A stretch of DNA of 64,000 bases, taken from Pseudomonas frederiksbergensis (GTDB taxonomy: Bacteria; Pseudomonadota; Gammaproteobacteria; Pseudomonadales; Pseudomonadaceae). Where the stretch lies: contig NZ_FNTF01000002.1 in the NCBI RefSeq assembly GCF_900105495.1, forward strand, positions 5,906,001 to 5,970,000, in the 5' to 3' direction. The notes beneath the pieces are model-generated. The model worked only from the letters and a program-made list of their open reading frames with translations, had not been told where the DNA came from and did no database searches. The position numbers and the translations under genes were made by a program. Every line of letters starts with the position of its first letter. Positions within the stretch are counted from its first letter, which is position 1. This document shows, one piece after another, positions 26,895 through 36,561 of the stretch.

Positions 26895-27644
26895 TCAATG
26901 CCGTTTGATGAACCCGGTCAACGCCGCAATCGCTTCCGCCGAGCGCAGCCGTTGGGTGAACTGTGCGCTCTCTTCTTCTATGGCCTTGCGCAGTTGTTCG
27001 CGGTCCGCGGCTTTCATCAATTGCTTGCTGATGCGCACCGCTTCTGGCGGCAGCGACTCGAAACGCAACGCCATCTCCCGCGCCTTGGCCAACGCCGCTT
27101 CGCCACTGTCCAAGGCTTCGGTCGCTATCCCCCACTGTGCGGCTTGTTCACCGCTGAAGCTCTCACCCAACAGTAACAATTGCGCCGCTTTGGCCTGCCC
27201 GAGCAACCGCGGCAGGATCAGGCTGGAACCAAACTCCGGGCATAGCCCCAGATTCACGAACGGCATGCGCAGGCGCGCATCGCGGCTGACATACACCAGA
27301 TCGCAATGCAGCAACATCGTCGTGCCAATGCCCACGGCTGCACCGGCCACGGCGGCAATCACCGGTTTGCGGCATTCGAGCAGGTTGAGCATGAATTGAA
27401 ACACCGGGCTGTCGAGGTTGCCCGGCGGTTGCTGGATGAAGTCGGCGATGTCGTTGCCGGCGGTAAAGCACTCGGCAGTCCCGGTGATCAGCACGGCATT
27501 GATTTCAGGGTCGGTATCCGCCAGTTTCAGCGCTTCGGCCAAGTGGCTGTACATGGCGCGGGTCAGGGCGTTTTTCTTGTCTGGGCGGTTGAAGCGCAGG
27601 GTCAGCAGGCCGCGCTCGCGTTCAAACTGGATGGCATCGCTCAT
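26895..27644 (-). CDS. Enoyl-CoA hydratase/isomerase family protein
   Basis: 249 aa from the ATG at 27644; a TTG 11 codons upstream would overlap the preceding gene. Crotonase-fold motifs are present: LTLRFNRPDKKNALTRAMY, the oxyanion-hole stretch TAGNDIADF, and AAVAGAAVGIGTTMLLHCDL with FVNLGLCPEFGSSLILPRLL, the second Glu corresponding to the catalytic acid. Such enzymes hydrate or isomerise enoyl-CoA thioesters; the substrate is not predictable. It follows the ferredoxin-reductase gene by 29 bp in the core order. Its 3' end is duplicated at 23847-23973. Confidence 0.92.
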   Translation of the reverse strand: MSDAIQFERERGLLTLRFNRPDKKNALTRAMYSHLAEALKLADTDPEINAVLITGTAECFTAGNDIADFIQQPPGNLDSPVFQFMLNLLECRKPVIAAVAGAAVGIGTTMLLHCDLVYVSRDARLRMPFVNLGLCPEFGSSLILPRLLGQAKAAQLLLLGESFSGEQAAQWGIATEALDSGEAALAKAREMALRFESLPPEAVRISKQLMKAADREQLRKAIEEESAQFTQRLRSAEAIAALTGFIKRH

Positions 27645-27673
27645 GGTCGGTCTCGCGTCTGAAAAATCAGCGC

Positions 27674-28609
27674 TCAACCGCGCAGAACAAAAACGTCCGC
27701 CAGCAGTTGATTACGCGGCAATCCCGCCAGGTACAAGCGCCGGGCAAAGGCGTCGACGCTGTCAGGGGCCCCGCAGAGTAAGGCCAGGGTTTGCCGTGAA
27801 ACAAGCCGCAGTTGCGCCAAAGCCTCGGGCAACTCGGCCGCTGTCCACAGCTCAATGCTCAGGTTCGCGCGGCTGGCGGCCATGGCTTGCAGGGGTTTGG
27901 CCAGGTAATGCGCCTCGGCATCATGGGCCAGGTGAATGACGCGAATGGCACCTTGGTGATCTTGCCGTAACGCTTCTCGCAAGATGCCGAACAACGGGCC
28001 CAACCCCGTGCCGGCGGCCAGCAGCCAAAGTGGTCGGGCGTTCCAGTCCGGGTCGTAATGCAGCGCTCCGCCGCGCAGTTCGCCGAGGCGGAGCGCATCG
28101 CCGATTTTCAGCTGACGGGCCGCATCGCTGAATTCCCCCGACTGGCGACAATCGAGGTGGAACTCCAGAAAACGGTCTTCTTCCGGCAGGCTGGCCAATG
28201 AATACGGGCGCGCCACATTGCCTGCCCACAACACCAGATGCTGCCCGGCGCTGTAGCGCAACGGACGCTCGGGGACCAGGCGCAAACGCAACACGCTGGC
28301 GCTTAGCCAATCGACAGCCGCCACCTCGGCCGGGCGGCCGTCCTGTAGCGGATCGAACGTGTGGACTTGCAAGTCTTCGACCACCTGGCACTGACACGCC
28401 AGGCGCCAGCCTTGCTGTCGCTGGTCTGCGCTGAGGGCGTCGGGGCGGCTGTCGCTCGGCAGCCCTTGGACACATTGCACCAGACACGCATGGCAACTGC
28501 CGGCGCGACAACTGTAGGGCACCGACACGCCGTTCTGATTCAACGCATCAAGCAGGTTGCTGCCCGCCGCCACCGACCATTGGCGTTCGCCGACCCGTAA
28601 CTCAGGCAT
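27674..28609 (-). CDS. 2Fe-2S ferredoxin/flavin oxidoreductase
   Basis: 311 aa from the ATG at 28609, which overlaps the cyclase stop by 8 bp. Residues 1-90 are a plant-type [2Fe-2S] ferredoxin with ligands in YSCRAGSCHACLV and a fourth Cys in RLACQCQV. An FAD-binding domain (GNVARPYSLASLPEED) and an NAD-binding domain (LLAAGTGLGPLFGI) follow. It is of the phenol-hydroxylase/CDP-6-deoxy reductase type that passes electrons from NAD(P)H through FAD to the cluster. Electron acceptor unknown. Position matches PA4331 in the conserved pykA-fumarase block. Confidence 0.9.
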   Translation of the reverse strand: MPELRVGERQWSVAAGSNLLDALNQNGVSVPYSCRAGSCHACLVQCVQGLPSDSRPDALSADQRQQGWRLACQCQVVEDLQVHTFDPLQDGRPAEVAAVDWLSASVLRLRLVPERPLRYSAGQHLVLWAGNVARPYSLASLPEEDRFLEFHLDCRQSGEFSDAARQLKIGDALRLGELRGGALHYDPDWNARPLWLLAAGTGLGPLFGILREALRQDHQGAIRVIHLAHDAEAHYLAKPLQAMAASRANLSIELWTAAELPEALAQLRLVSRQTLALLCGAPDSVDAFARRLYLAGLPRNQLLADVFVLRG

Positions 28610-29720
28610 CGACGTTCTCCCACGCGGCCGCGCAACGATTGCGGCCGTCACGCTTGGCGCGATAAAGCGCCTGATCGGCACGCTGCAAGGCTTCATCGAG
28701 ATCGTCGCCCAGTTCGAGCAACGTCATGCCCGCCGACAAGCTGAGATGGGCGACGTCGAGTCCGATCAATTGCACATCGGTGAACGCAATGCGCAGCCGC
28801 TCGCAACAGGAGGTCAGGCGCTCGGCGTTGCAATCGGACAACAGCACGACGAATTCTTCGCCACCGTAACGGGCCAGGACATCGCCATCGCGCAAGCAGG
28901 CGGTGGCCACGGCGGCAAAGGCTTGCAGCACCTGATCACCGGCGGCATGGCCGTGCACATCGTTGATCCGCTTGAAATGGTCGAGGTCGATCAGTGCCAG
29001 GCCATGCATGACATCGGCGTCCATGGCCTTCAGCTCACGGGAGGCCAGGCGCAGGAAATGCCGGCGATTGAACAGCCCGGTCAGCTCGTCGGTGGCCACC
29101 AGGTCTTCGAGCTGGCGCATCATCCCGCGCAGGGTGTCCTGATGCGCCTGCAAGGCAAATCGGCGCTGACGCATGCGTTGACGGGAGGCCTGGACGTGAC
29201 GGGCATAAAGCTCCAGCCAGACCAGCACGATGAGCAGCACGCACACCTGCAACGCGGCCAGTGCCGGGTCAGGTAACTGAAAGTGGTAACCCTCCCATAG
29301 CGTGATCGCACTGAAACTGACGAACACCAACAGCGCGCACCGCAAGAAGGCAAAGCGTGAAAGATGGAACAAGCCGAACAGCAGAATCAGCACGTAGAAC
29401 ACCAGGAACGCGCCGCGTGCCTCGTCCAGATGGGCGATCAGCCAGGTTTGCCAACCCAGCCCCAGCAACACTTGCGCTTCGGTCAGGCTGGGGTCGGAAA
29501 AACGCAGGTTGCAGCCGCTGTAAAACACCACGAACAACGCGGCCTGGCTGATGACGACCAGCGCACTGCCGATGGCCACGTTGGCCAGGGATTGCTCGTA
29601 ATGGCCGGTGAAAAACGCCAGCCACAACAGCACCAAAGCCAGGGCGTAAGTGCCGGCTGCGAGGGCGAAGCGTTTGAGCAACAAGCGCTGGATGGCGTTA
29701 TGGGTCAATCGTTGACTCAC
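28602..29720 (-). CDS. sadC: Membrane diguanylate cyclase (SadC-like)
   Basis: 372 aa from a GTG at 29720; a TTG at 29801 would add 27 non-hydrophobic residues. About six membrane helices (from LLKRFALAAGTYALALVLLW to LQVCVLLIVLVWLELYA) are followed by a GGDEF domain: DELTGLFNRRHFLRL, ALIDLDHFKRINDVHGH, active site YGGEEFVVLL and an RxxD inhibitory site (RDGD) five residues before GGEEF. It should make c-di-GMP from two GTP and be feedback-inhibited. The symbol rests on gene order (PA4332 position); the sensor part is shorter than I expect for P. aeruginosa SadC. Confidence 0.85.
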   Translation of the reverse strand: MSQRLTHNAIQRLLLKRFALAAGTYALALVLLWLAFFTGHYEQSLANVAIGSALVVISQAALFVVFYSGCNLRFSDPSLTEAQVLLGLGWQTWLIAHLDEARGAFLVFYVLILLFGLFHLSRFAFLRCALLVFVSFSAITLWEGYHFQLPDPALAALQVCVLLIVLVWLELYARHVQASRQRMRQRRFALQAHQDTLRGMMRQLEDLVATDELTGLFNRRHFLRLASRELKAMDADVMHGLALIDLDHFKRINDVHGHAAGDQVLQAFAAVATACLRDGDVLARYGGEEFVVLLSDCNAERLTSCCERLRIAFTDVQLIGLDVAHLSLSAGMTLLELGDDLDEALQRADQALYRAKRDGRNRCAAAWENVDA

Positions 29721-30235
29721 CGTGCGAAGGGAGGCTGCTGAGTGTCCTACTCTACAGACCGAATGCCACTTTAGTTGCGTGCCTGATAAATGACCATTCA
29801 ATTTTCAGGGCGAAAAACTGGCGTCAAAGGCATGACCCTAAAATACACATATAGCTGAATATCTGACCCATACCTGTAGTAAAGGCGCCCCTGCTGTGGC
29901 GAGGGGGCTTGCCCCCGTTCGGCTGCGAAGCAGTCGCAAAGTCTATGCATGCGGTTCGACTGACACATTGATGTGGACTTTGGGGGACTGCTGCGCAGTC
30001 CAACGGGGGCAAGCCCCCTCGCCACAATAACTACAACCATCGCCTTAACCGCTTTATGCGACCAACGATTGACTGTCGGCGGGTGTGCCCGGAACCGAGG
30101 CGCGTTATACTGCCGCGCCTTTTTAGCGTCGCGCCAGCAGCCCCGGCGTGCCTTGAAAGGTGCTTGCAACCGACCGATGCACCCAAGCTGCAAGCACCTT
30201 ATTGAATGTTCCCGTCTTTTAGAGGAGCGCGACTC
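29721..30235. other. 515-bp gap between cyclase and fumarase
   Basis: Divergent promoter region with a REP-like palindrome (29895-30026). The long minus-strand open frame across it is the antisense shadow of fumarase. No further gene or site recognised. Confidence 0.6.
29895..30026. repeat. Long inverted REP-like element
   Basis: TGTGGCGAGGGGGCTTGCCC at 29895 and its inverse ending at 30026 form 25-bp perfect arms; inside are GGCTGCGAAGCAGTC and GGACTGCTGCGCAGTCC. The outer arms match those at 52741-52876. Confidence 0.85.
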
Positions 30236-31759
30236 ATGACCGTGATCAAGCAAGACGACCTGATTCAGAGCGTTGCCGACGCCCTGCAATTCATTTCCTA
30301 CTACCACCCCGTTGACTTCATCCAGGCGATGCACGAAGCCTACCTGCGCGAAGAATCGCCAGCGGCCCGTGACTCCATGGCGCAAATCCTGATCAACTCG
30401 CGGATGTGCGCCACCGGCCACCGCCCGATCTGCCAGGACACCGGCATCGTTACCGTCTTCGTTCGCGTGGGCATGGACGTACGCTGGGATGGCGCCACCA
30501 TGGGCCTGGACGACATGATCAACGAAGGCGTGCGCCGGGCTTACAACCTGCCGGAAAACGTCTTGCGTGCCTCGATCCTCGCCGACCCGGCGGGCGCTCG
30601 TAAAAACACCAAGGACAACACCCCGGCCGTTATCCACTACTCCATCGTTCCGGGTAACACCGTGGAAGTGGACGTGGCAGCCAAGGGCGGCGGTTCCGAG
30701 AACAAGTCGAAAATGGCCATGCTCAACCCGTCCGACTCGATCGTTGACTGGGTGCTGAAAACCGTTCCGGAAATGGGCGCCGGCTGGTGCCCACCGGGCA
30801 TGCTCGGCATTGGCATCGGCGGCACCGCCGAGAAAGCCGCGGTGATGGCCAAGGAAGTGTTGATGGAATCCATCGACATTCACGAGCTGAAAAAGCGCGG
30901 CCCGTCCAACCGTATCGAAGAGATGCGCCTGGAACTGTTCGAGAAGGTCAACCAACTGGGCATCGGCGCCCAGGGCTTGGGTGGCCTGACCACCGTGCTC
31001 GACGTGAAGATCATGGATTACCCGACCCACGCCGCTTCGTTGCCGGTGTGCATGATCCCGAACTGCGCCGCCACCCGTCACGCGCACTTCGTGCTCGACG
31101 GTTCCGGCCCGGCCTCCCTGGAAGCGCCACCGCTGGACGCCTACCCGGAAATCGTCTGGGAAGCCGGCCCATCGGCCCGTCGCGTCAACCTCGACACCCT
31201 GACCCCGGAAGACGTGCAGAGCTGGAAGCCGGGCGAAACCGTCCTGCTCAACGGCAAGATGCTCACCGGTCGCGACGCGGCGCACAAGCGCATGGTCGAG
31301 ATGCTGAACAAGGGTGAAACCCTGCCGGTGGACCTCAAGGGTCGCTTCATCTACTACGTCGGCCCGGTTGATCCGGTGCGCGAAGAAGTGGTTGGCCCTG
31401 CCGGCCCGACCACCGCGACGCGGATGGACAAGTTCACCCGTCAGATCCTCGAGCAAACCGGCCTGTTGGGCATGATCGGCAAATCCGAGCGCGGCCCCAC
31501 TGCGATCGAAGCGATCAAGGACCACAAAGCCGTTTACCTGATGGCAGTCGGCGGCGCGGCTTACCTGGTGGCGCAAGCCATCAAGAAATCCCGCGTGGTG
31601 GCTTTCGCCGAACTGGGCATGGAAGCGATCTACGAGTTCGACGTCAAGGACATGCCTGTGACTGTTGCGGTCGACAGCAAGGGCGAGTCGGTACACATCA
31701 CCGGTCCTGCCATCTGGCAGAAAAAGATCAGTGAAAGCCTGGCGGTAGAAGTGCAGTAA
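30236..31759 (+). CDS. Class I fumarate hydratase
   Basis: 507 aa, GAGGAG before the ATG at 30236. Class I (iron-sulfur) fumarase interconverting fumarate and malate. Cluster ligands appear in GHRPICQDTG, CMIPNCAATRHAHF and the C-terminal part; GGTAEKAAVMAKEVLME and GRDAAHKRM are family motifs. Length is typical. It is the last gene of the pykA-fumarase block (PA4333 position). A strong terminator follows, then the TcB promoter. Confidence 0.96.
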   Translation: MTVIKQDDLIQSVADALQFISYYHPVDFIQAMHEAYLREESPAARDSMAQILINSRMCATGHRPICQDTGIVTVFVRVGMDVRWDGATMGLDDMINEGVRRAYNLPENVLRASILADPAGARKNTKDNTPAVIHYSIVPGNTVEVDVAAKGGGSENKSKMAMLNPSDSIVDWVLKTVPEMGAGWCPPGMLGIGIGGTAEKAAVMAKEVLMESIDIHELKKRGPSNRIEEMRLELFEKVNQLGIGAQGLGGLTTVLDVKIMDYPTHAASLPVCMIPNCAATRHAHFVLDGSGPASLEAPPLDAYPEIVWEAGPSARRVNLDTLTPEDVQSWKPGETVLLNGKMLTGRDAAHKRMVEMLNKGETLPVDLKGRFIYYVGPVDPVREEVVGPAGPTTATRMDKFTRQILEQTGLLGMIGKSERGPTAIEAIKDHKAVYLMAVGGAAYLVAQAIKKSRVVAFAELGMEAIYEFDVKDMPVTVAVDSKGESVHITGPAIWQKKISESLAVEVQ

Positions 31760-31777
31760 ACGCTTGAGCTTGCCCAT

Positions 31778-31817
31778 ACGGCCGGGTCGTCTTTCAGATG
31801 TCCCGGCCGTTTTTTTT
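31778..31817 (+). terminator. Fumarase terminator
   Basis: ACGGCCGGG (31778-31786) pairs with CCCGGCCGT (31802-31810), followed by a T run to 31817; 19 bp after the stop. Confidence 0.92.
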
Positions 31818-31888
31818 GCGCCCCATTTTTACCATTCGCTATAACGCACAGCGTTTTTCAACATATTCGGTCTAGAAAACCCCGCCCC

Positions 31889-31908
31889 ACCTGTCAGATG
31901 TGACAGGT
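31889..31908 (+). promoter_or_regulatory. Perfect 20-bp lux box upstream of TcB
   Basis: ACCTGTCAGATGTGACAGGT has 8-bp perfect arms around a 4-bp centre, 87 bp before the TcB start. It has the CT-N12-AG form and ACCTG/CAGGT ends of las/rhl-type boxes. If the centre lies near -42, transcription would start around 31940. Confidence 0.82.
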
Positions 31909-31995
31909 CACACCTTCCCCTGATTTTGTTAGCGTCGCTCCATCACGCGACTCCGTTGCTATGGAAGAGCGCAAAGCCGATACAGGATCAGCCCC

Positions 31996-34900
31996 ATGGA
32001 AGAGCAAGCGTCCCTGAGCATCACTGAACCCTCGATCGCCAAGAGCGCTTCCATTGCCACGATCGGCAAAAGCTGGGGATCGGTCGGCGTAACGGGCAGT
32101 GCTTCATTCGAATTGCCGCTGCCCCTTTCAGCAGGGCGCGGTTTCGACCCCGCCATGGCGCTGGGCTATGACAGCCAGGGCGGTAACGGTCCGTTCGGCA
32201 TTGGCTGGCGTTTGGGGACCAGTGCCATCACTCGCCAGACCAGCAAGGGTGTGCCCGATTACCTCGCCACCGACATCATGGTCGGCCCTGGCGGCGAGGA
32301 GTTGATGCCCGAGCTGGATGCCGAGGGCAAGCCAACGTCCAGAGAAGTAACCGAATATCGCGGCCTCTCCATTGGCAAGCACGACGTTGTGCGCTACTGG
32401 CCGCGGGTCGAGAGTTCGTTCGAGCTGATCGAGCTGTGGCAACCGGAGGAAAAGCCGCCCTTCTGGCTGGTGCACGGGGCCGATGGCAGCCTGCATGTCT
32501 ACGGTAAGACCGACGCTTCGCGGCGCGCCGAACCTATAGACACAACCAACCCTGTCGCGGCGCTGCGTATCGGTGTGTGGTTGCTGCTAGAAAGCATGAA
32601 CCCTCATGGCGAACACATCTGTTTCGACTATAAGCCCGAGGATCAGGCTAACACCCCGGAGGACAAACACGACTATCGTGCCCAGCGTTACCTGCACCGG
32701 GTGTATTACGGCAATGCCAAGGCCAGCCAAGACCTGTATGCCTGGACAGTGGAAAACCCGGCGAGCCTGGATTGGCATTTCCACCTGCTGTTCGACTACG
32801 GCGAACGCACCCTCGACCTGGAAAAGAAGCCGATCTACGGCCCGCCGTTCGATGCTCCCGGCAATGGTCATGGTGAGTGGCAATTGCGCAGCGATCCCTT
32901 CCACAGCTACACCTACGGATTTGAACTAGGGACCCGCCGCCTGTGCCATCAGGTCTTGATGTTTCACCATTTCCCCGAGCACTTAGGTCCGAAACCTGTG
33001 CTGGTTCGGCGATTGTTGCTGGAATACCCTACGACTCACCGGACATATAACCAACTGAAAAAAGCGCACTATCAGTCATACGACGCCAGCGGCGCCGTGG
33101 AAAACATGCCGCCAGTGGTTTTCGACTATTCAGAGTTCGAACTCAACAAGCAGTCGAGTCCGTTCCCGTTCGAAAACATGCCCGGCATCGAGGACGGCGC
33201 GCTTCATCAATGCGTTGATCTGTTCGGTGAAGGTGTGCCGGGGTTTCTCTGCCGTTACGACCAGAGCTGGTATTACCGCGAACCCTTGCGCGCGCTGACA
33301 GGGGCCGATGACATCCACTACGGTCCCTGGACAGAACTGTCGCGAATTCCCGTAGCCGATCGCAATCAACCGACCTATCAGGCGTTGACCGACCTGACCG
33401 GCGACGGCCGGCTGGACTGGATCCTCGCGTCCCCCGGCATGAGCGGCTTCCACACCCTCAACCCCGATCGCAGCTGGTCAGGGTTCATTCCCTTTACAGC
33501 ATTCCCGGTGGAGTTTTTCCAAACGCTTACACAGTCTGGCGATTTGATGGGCGACGGGCTCAGCTCGATGGCGCTGATCGGCCCGCGCAGCGTGCGCCTG
33601 TACGCCAATCGGCGTGAGGAAGGTTTCGCGCCGGGCCAGGACGTCGAGCACACACCGGACACCGACCGCCTGCCGCTGTTCAGCAACGCTCGCAGCGAAC
33701 TGGTGTTGCTCGGCAATTTACTGGGCAGCGACATGACCGAGCTGTGCCGCATCCGCCACGACGAAATCAAATGCTGGCCGAACCTTGGTCACGGTCGGTT
33801 CGGCAAAGGCTTCGTCATGAGTGCCCTGCCCTTCGACTACGCGACATTCGACGCGGCGCGGGTGCGGATTGCCGATCTGGACGGCTCTGGTGCACCGGCA
33901 CTGATTTATCTGCAGTCCGACTGTTTCGAGATCTATTTCAATCATGGCGGCAATGGTCTGGAGCAAATCCCCGTAACGGTGCCGTGGCCCGAAGGAATCC
34001 GCTACGACAACCTGTGCCAGGTCACTCTTGCCGACCTGCAAGGCCTGGGGTGCGCGAGCCTGATCTTGACCGTGCCGCACATGAAACCACGGCACTGGCG
34101 CTACGATTTCGTCAGCGCCAAACCGTACATGCTGGTCGCCAGCAACAACAACATGGGCTGCAGCACCCAGGTGGTGTATCGCAGTTCGGCGCAGGAATGG
34201 CTGGATGAAAAAAATCGGATACTCAAGCTCAAACGTCTGCCGATTTCCTACTTGCCGTTCCCGGTGCCCGTGGTCAAGCAACAAAGCCAGCTCGATGAAA
34301 TCACCGGCAACTGCCTGAACCAGTTTTTCCAGTATTTGCAGGGTTACTACGATGGCCGGAACCGCGAGTTTCGTGGCTTTGGCCTGCTGCGCCAGACCGA
34401 CAGCGAAACGGCCACACGGGCAGATGACACCGGTTTTACCGCCCCGGCGCTGGTCTGCACCTGGTTCCACACCGGACGGCAAATCGACCTGCCACGCGAT
34501 GGCTATTTCAACCGTGACTCCGAAGCCTGTGATTTGAAACCCACGCTGTTCTGCCAGTACCACCACAACGACGCTTTCGATGAGCCGATCCCGCCGCCCG
34601 ACGAAGCCACCGCCCACGAAATCGCCAACGCCCTCGCCGGTTCGGTGTTGCGCGTGGAGACCTACGCCGCCGACGATGACCTGGCCACGGCGGTGCCGTT
34701 CGCGGTGGAGGAAAGCCGTTACAAGGTTCGCGAACAGCGCAAAAAGGCAGACCATGACGCGCACCCGGTCATGCTGCCCTTGCAACTGGAAACGATCAGT
34801 TACCAGTACGAACGCTTCGTGAATGACCCGCTGTGCCGACATGAAATCACCTTGAGCCACGACGAGTTCGGGCTGCCTGTGCATGCCATCACGGTTAGCT

Positions 34901-36561
34901 ATGCACGGCGCAGGACCGAGCAGGATGAACCGCCCTTTGACGATGTCGATGAACAGAAATGGTGGCTTGATGCCCATGACCCGGCGCAACAGTCCTATTA
35001 CCTGAATGAAACCCGCGCCGAGTTCATTCATTTGCAGAAGTTGGAGGACTGGCAAGGCTGGCAAGGCTGGCGACTGGGTCTGCCCTATCTGCAACGGGGC
35101 AATGCGTTGGTACTGCCCAAGAAGCCAGCCGCCGGGGGACTCGCCCCCGCAGACATTTCTTATGAAGGGCTTCTCGAACTGTACGCCTCGCCCGAATGGG
35201 TGGCTCAGCGGCTACTGACCACGCAGTCGGTCTATCGCTACTTCAAGACCGACAACCGAACACTGCTTGCCGACGGCGAGGCTGATTTCGAGGCACTGCG
35301 GGCACCGCTGGAAATTGCCCAACTGGACAAGACCGCACTGCAAGCCTACGACACGGTGCCGTTGCTGGATATTCGGGACGAACTGGAAAAAATCGGTTAT
35401 TCGGCCATGCCTCTGGTGCTGGGGATAGACCCAGAGGCAGACGAGGAAGAGAACAAGGAGAGAAACCTATGGTCGTCCCGGTACGGTTTTGCCAAGTACG
35501 GCGAGCTCGATAGTTTTTACAAAGTGATGGCGTACAACGAAACCCCCAGCTACGGCATCACGAAAGCCCAATACGACGCCTACTGTCTGCTGCCGAAAAG
35601 CATCACCCAGCCGGACTTGTGCGAAGCCCGTTTCGAATATGACTACCACGCGCTGCAACTCATGCGCCGCTTCGATGCCAATGACAATGTCGAGGAAGCC
35701 CTTTATGAGCCGTCCGGGCAACCCCTTGCCATCAGTTTTTTTGGCACTGAAGGCGGCGAAAAAGTTGGTTTTCGCCCCCTCGACGAACACGAACGTCCCA
35801 TTGACCATCGTCCAGACCCGGCCATCGAAGATCCCAAAGGCGCCCTGCAAAAAGCAGCCAGCGTATTGCGCAAGGACCTGTTCAGCTGGATGGGCGAACT
35901 CCCCCCGTCCGTCAGCCAGACACCTGACTGGCTGGCCGCCTGGATCGCCCAGGGTTACGTGCTACCCAGCCTGCACATTTGTGCCAGCGCCCGCCGTCGC
36001 CTGTCCCGGCTCAAGTCCCTGACCGCGCCTGAACAAGCGCTGCTCGACCTGATCCGCACGGTGCCCCGCGAACCGGTGCACAGCGTCGTCCTCACCGCCG
36101 ACCGCTATTGGGATGATGAGCTGCAACAAATCCAGATCGTCAAAGTCTTTGTGGACGGTTTCGGCCGGACACTGCAGACCAAACAGTTGGTCGAACCGGG
36201 GCTGGCGTTTGTGGTGGTCAACGGTGAGCTGGTGATTGAAGACGGCAAACCCAAGGTCGCGCACGCCGATCCGCGCTGGCGCGTCAGCGAACGTGTGGAA
36301 TACAACAACAAGGGGTCGGCCGTTCGGGTATTTCGCCCTTATTTCGCCGATAGACATTGCTATATCAATGACCATTCCTTCCGGGAGTTCGGCCATCACG
36401 ATCAGAACTTTTACGACGTGCTGGGTCGTCTGTACAAAGTCATCAACGCCAAAGGAGATGTCGCGCTCGAGATCATCCATCCCTGGTACACCACCAGCCT
36501 GGATTTCAACGACACCTACGTTGTACCGCCTGAAGGTGAGCTGAAAGCAGGCAAGCCATGA
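31996..36561 (+). CDS. Tc toxin B subunit (SpvB/TcdB type)
   Basis: 1521 aa, AGGAT before the ATG. The N-terminus (LSAGRGFDPAMALGYDSQGG, NGPFGIGWRLGTSAITRQTS) is the SpvB domain. Middle parts show FG-GAP-like repeats (DLTGDGRLDWILA, DLMGDGLSSMALI, DLDGSGAPALIYL) and TcdB middle domains (NNNMGCSTQVVYRSS, GFGLLRQTDSE). TcB proteins form most of the RHS cocoon that encloses the TcC toxin and dock it on the A pentamer through a beta-propeller. The stop overlaps the first tccC start (ATGA), so B and C are coupled. Orientation is opposite to the A genes 15 kb away. Homologues are called tcaC/tcdB; orthology not decidable here. Confidence 0.94.
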   Translation: MEEQASLSITEPSIAKSASIATIGKSWGSVGVTGSASFELPLPLSAGRGFDPAMALGYDSQGGNGPFGIGWRLGTSAITRQTSKGVPDYLATDIMVGPGGEELMPELDAEGKPTSREVTEYRGLSIGKHDVVRYWPRVESSFELIELWQPEEKPPFWLVHGADGSLHVYGKTDASRRAEPIDTTNPVAALRIGVWLLLESMNPHGEHICFDYKPEDQANTPEDKHDYRAQRYLHRVYYGNAKASQDLYAWTVENPASLDWHFHLLFDYGERTLDLEKKPIYGPPFDAPGNGHGEWQLRSDPFHSYTYGFELGTRRLCHQVLMFHHFPEHLGPKPVLVRRLLLEYPTTHRTYNQLKKAHYQSYDASGAVENMPPVVFDYSEFELNKQSSPFPFENMPGIEDGALHQCVDLFGEGVPGFLCRYDQSWYYREPLRALTGADDIHYGPWTELSRIPVADRNQPTYQALTDLTGDGRLDWILASPGMSGFHTLNPDRSWSGFIPFTAFPVEFFQTLTQSGDLMGDGLSSMALIGPRSVRLYANRREEGFAPGQDVEHTPDTDRLPLFSNARSELVLLGNLLGSDMTELCRIRHDEIKCWPNLGHGRFGKGFVMSALPFDYATFDAARVRIADLDGSGAPALIYLQSDCFEIYFNHGGNGLEQIPVTVPWPEGIRYDNLCQVTLADLQGLGCASLILTVPHMKPRHWRYDFVSAKPYMLVASNNNMGCSTQVVYRSSAQEWLDEKNRILKLKRLPISYLPFPVPVVKQQSQLDEITGNCLNQFFQYLQGYYDGRNREFRGFGLLRQTDSETATRADDTGFTAPALVCTWFHTGRQIDLPRDGYFNRDSEACDLKPTLFCQYHHNDAFDEPIPPPDEATAHEIANALAGSVLRVETYAADDDLATAVPFAVEESRYKVREQRKKADHDAHPVMLPLQLETISYQYERFVNDPLCRHEITLSHDEFGLPVHAITVSYARRRTEQDEPPFDDVDEQKWWLDAHDPAQQSYYLNETRAEFIHLQKLEDWQGWQGWRLGLPYLQRGNALVLPKKPAAGGLAPADISYEGLLELYASPEWVAQRLLTTQSVYRYFKTDNRTLLADGEADFEALRAPLEIAQLDKTALQAYDTVPLLDIRDELEKIGYSAMPLVLGIDPEADEEENKERNLWSSRYGFAKYGELDSFYKVMAYNETPSYGITKAQYDAYCLLPKSITQPDLCEARFEYDYHALQLMRRFDANDNVEEALYEPSGQPLAISFFGTEGGEKVGFRPLDEHERPIDHRPDPAIEDPKGALQKAASVLRKDLFSWMGELPPSVSQTPDWLAAWIAQGYVLPSLHICASARRRLSRLKSLTAPEQALLDLIRTVPREPVHSVVLTADRYWDDELQQIQIVKVFVDGFGRTLQTKQLVEPGLAFVVVNGELVIEDGKPKVAHADPRWRVSERVEYNNKGSAVRVFRPYFADRHCYINDHSFREFGHHDQNFYDVLGRLYKVINAKGDVALEIIHPWYTTSLDFNDTYVVPPEGELKAGKP

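Noticed and set aside
29798..31777. 659-codon minus-strand open frame opposite fumarase
   Set aside because: Antisense shadow of a clear class I fumarase, a common effect of high G+C; the translation is His/Val/Gly-rich without domains and runs through a REP-like element.
33718..35094. 458-codon minus-strand open frame inside TcB
   Set aside because: Antisense to conserved TcB domains; composition typical of a reverse-frame artefact.
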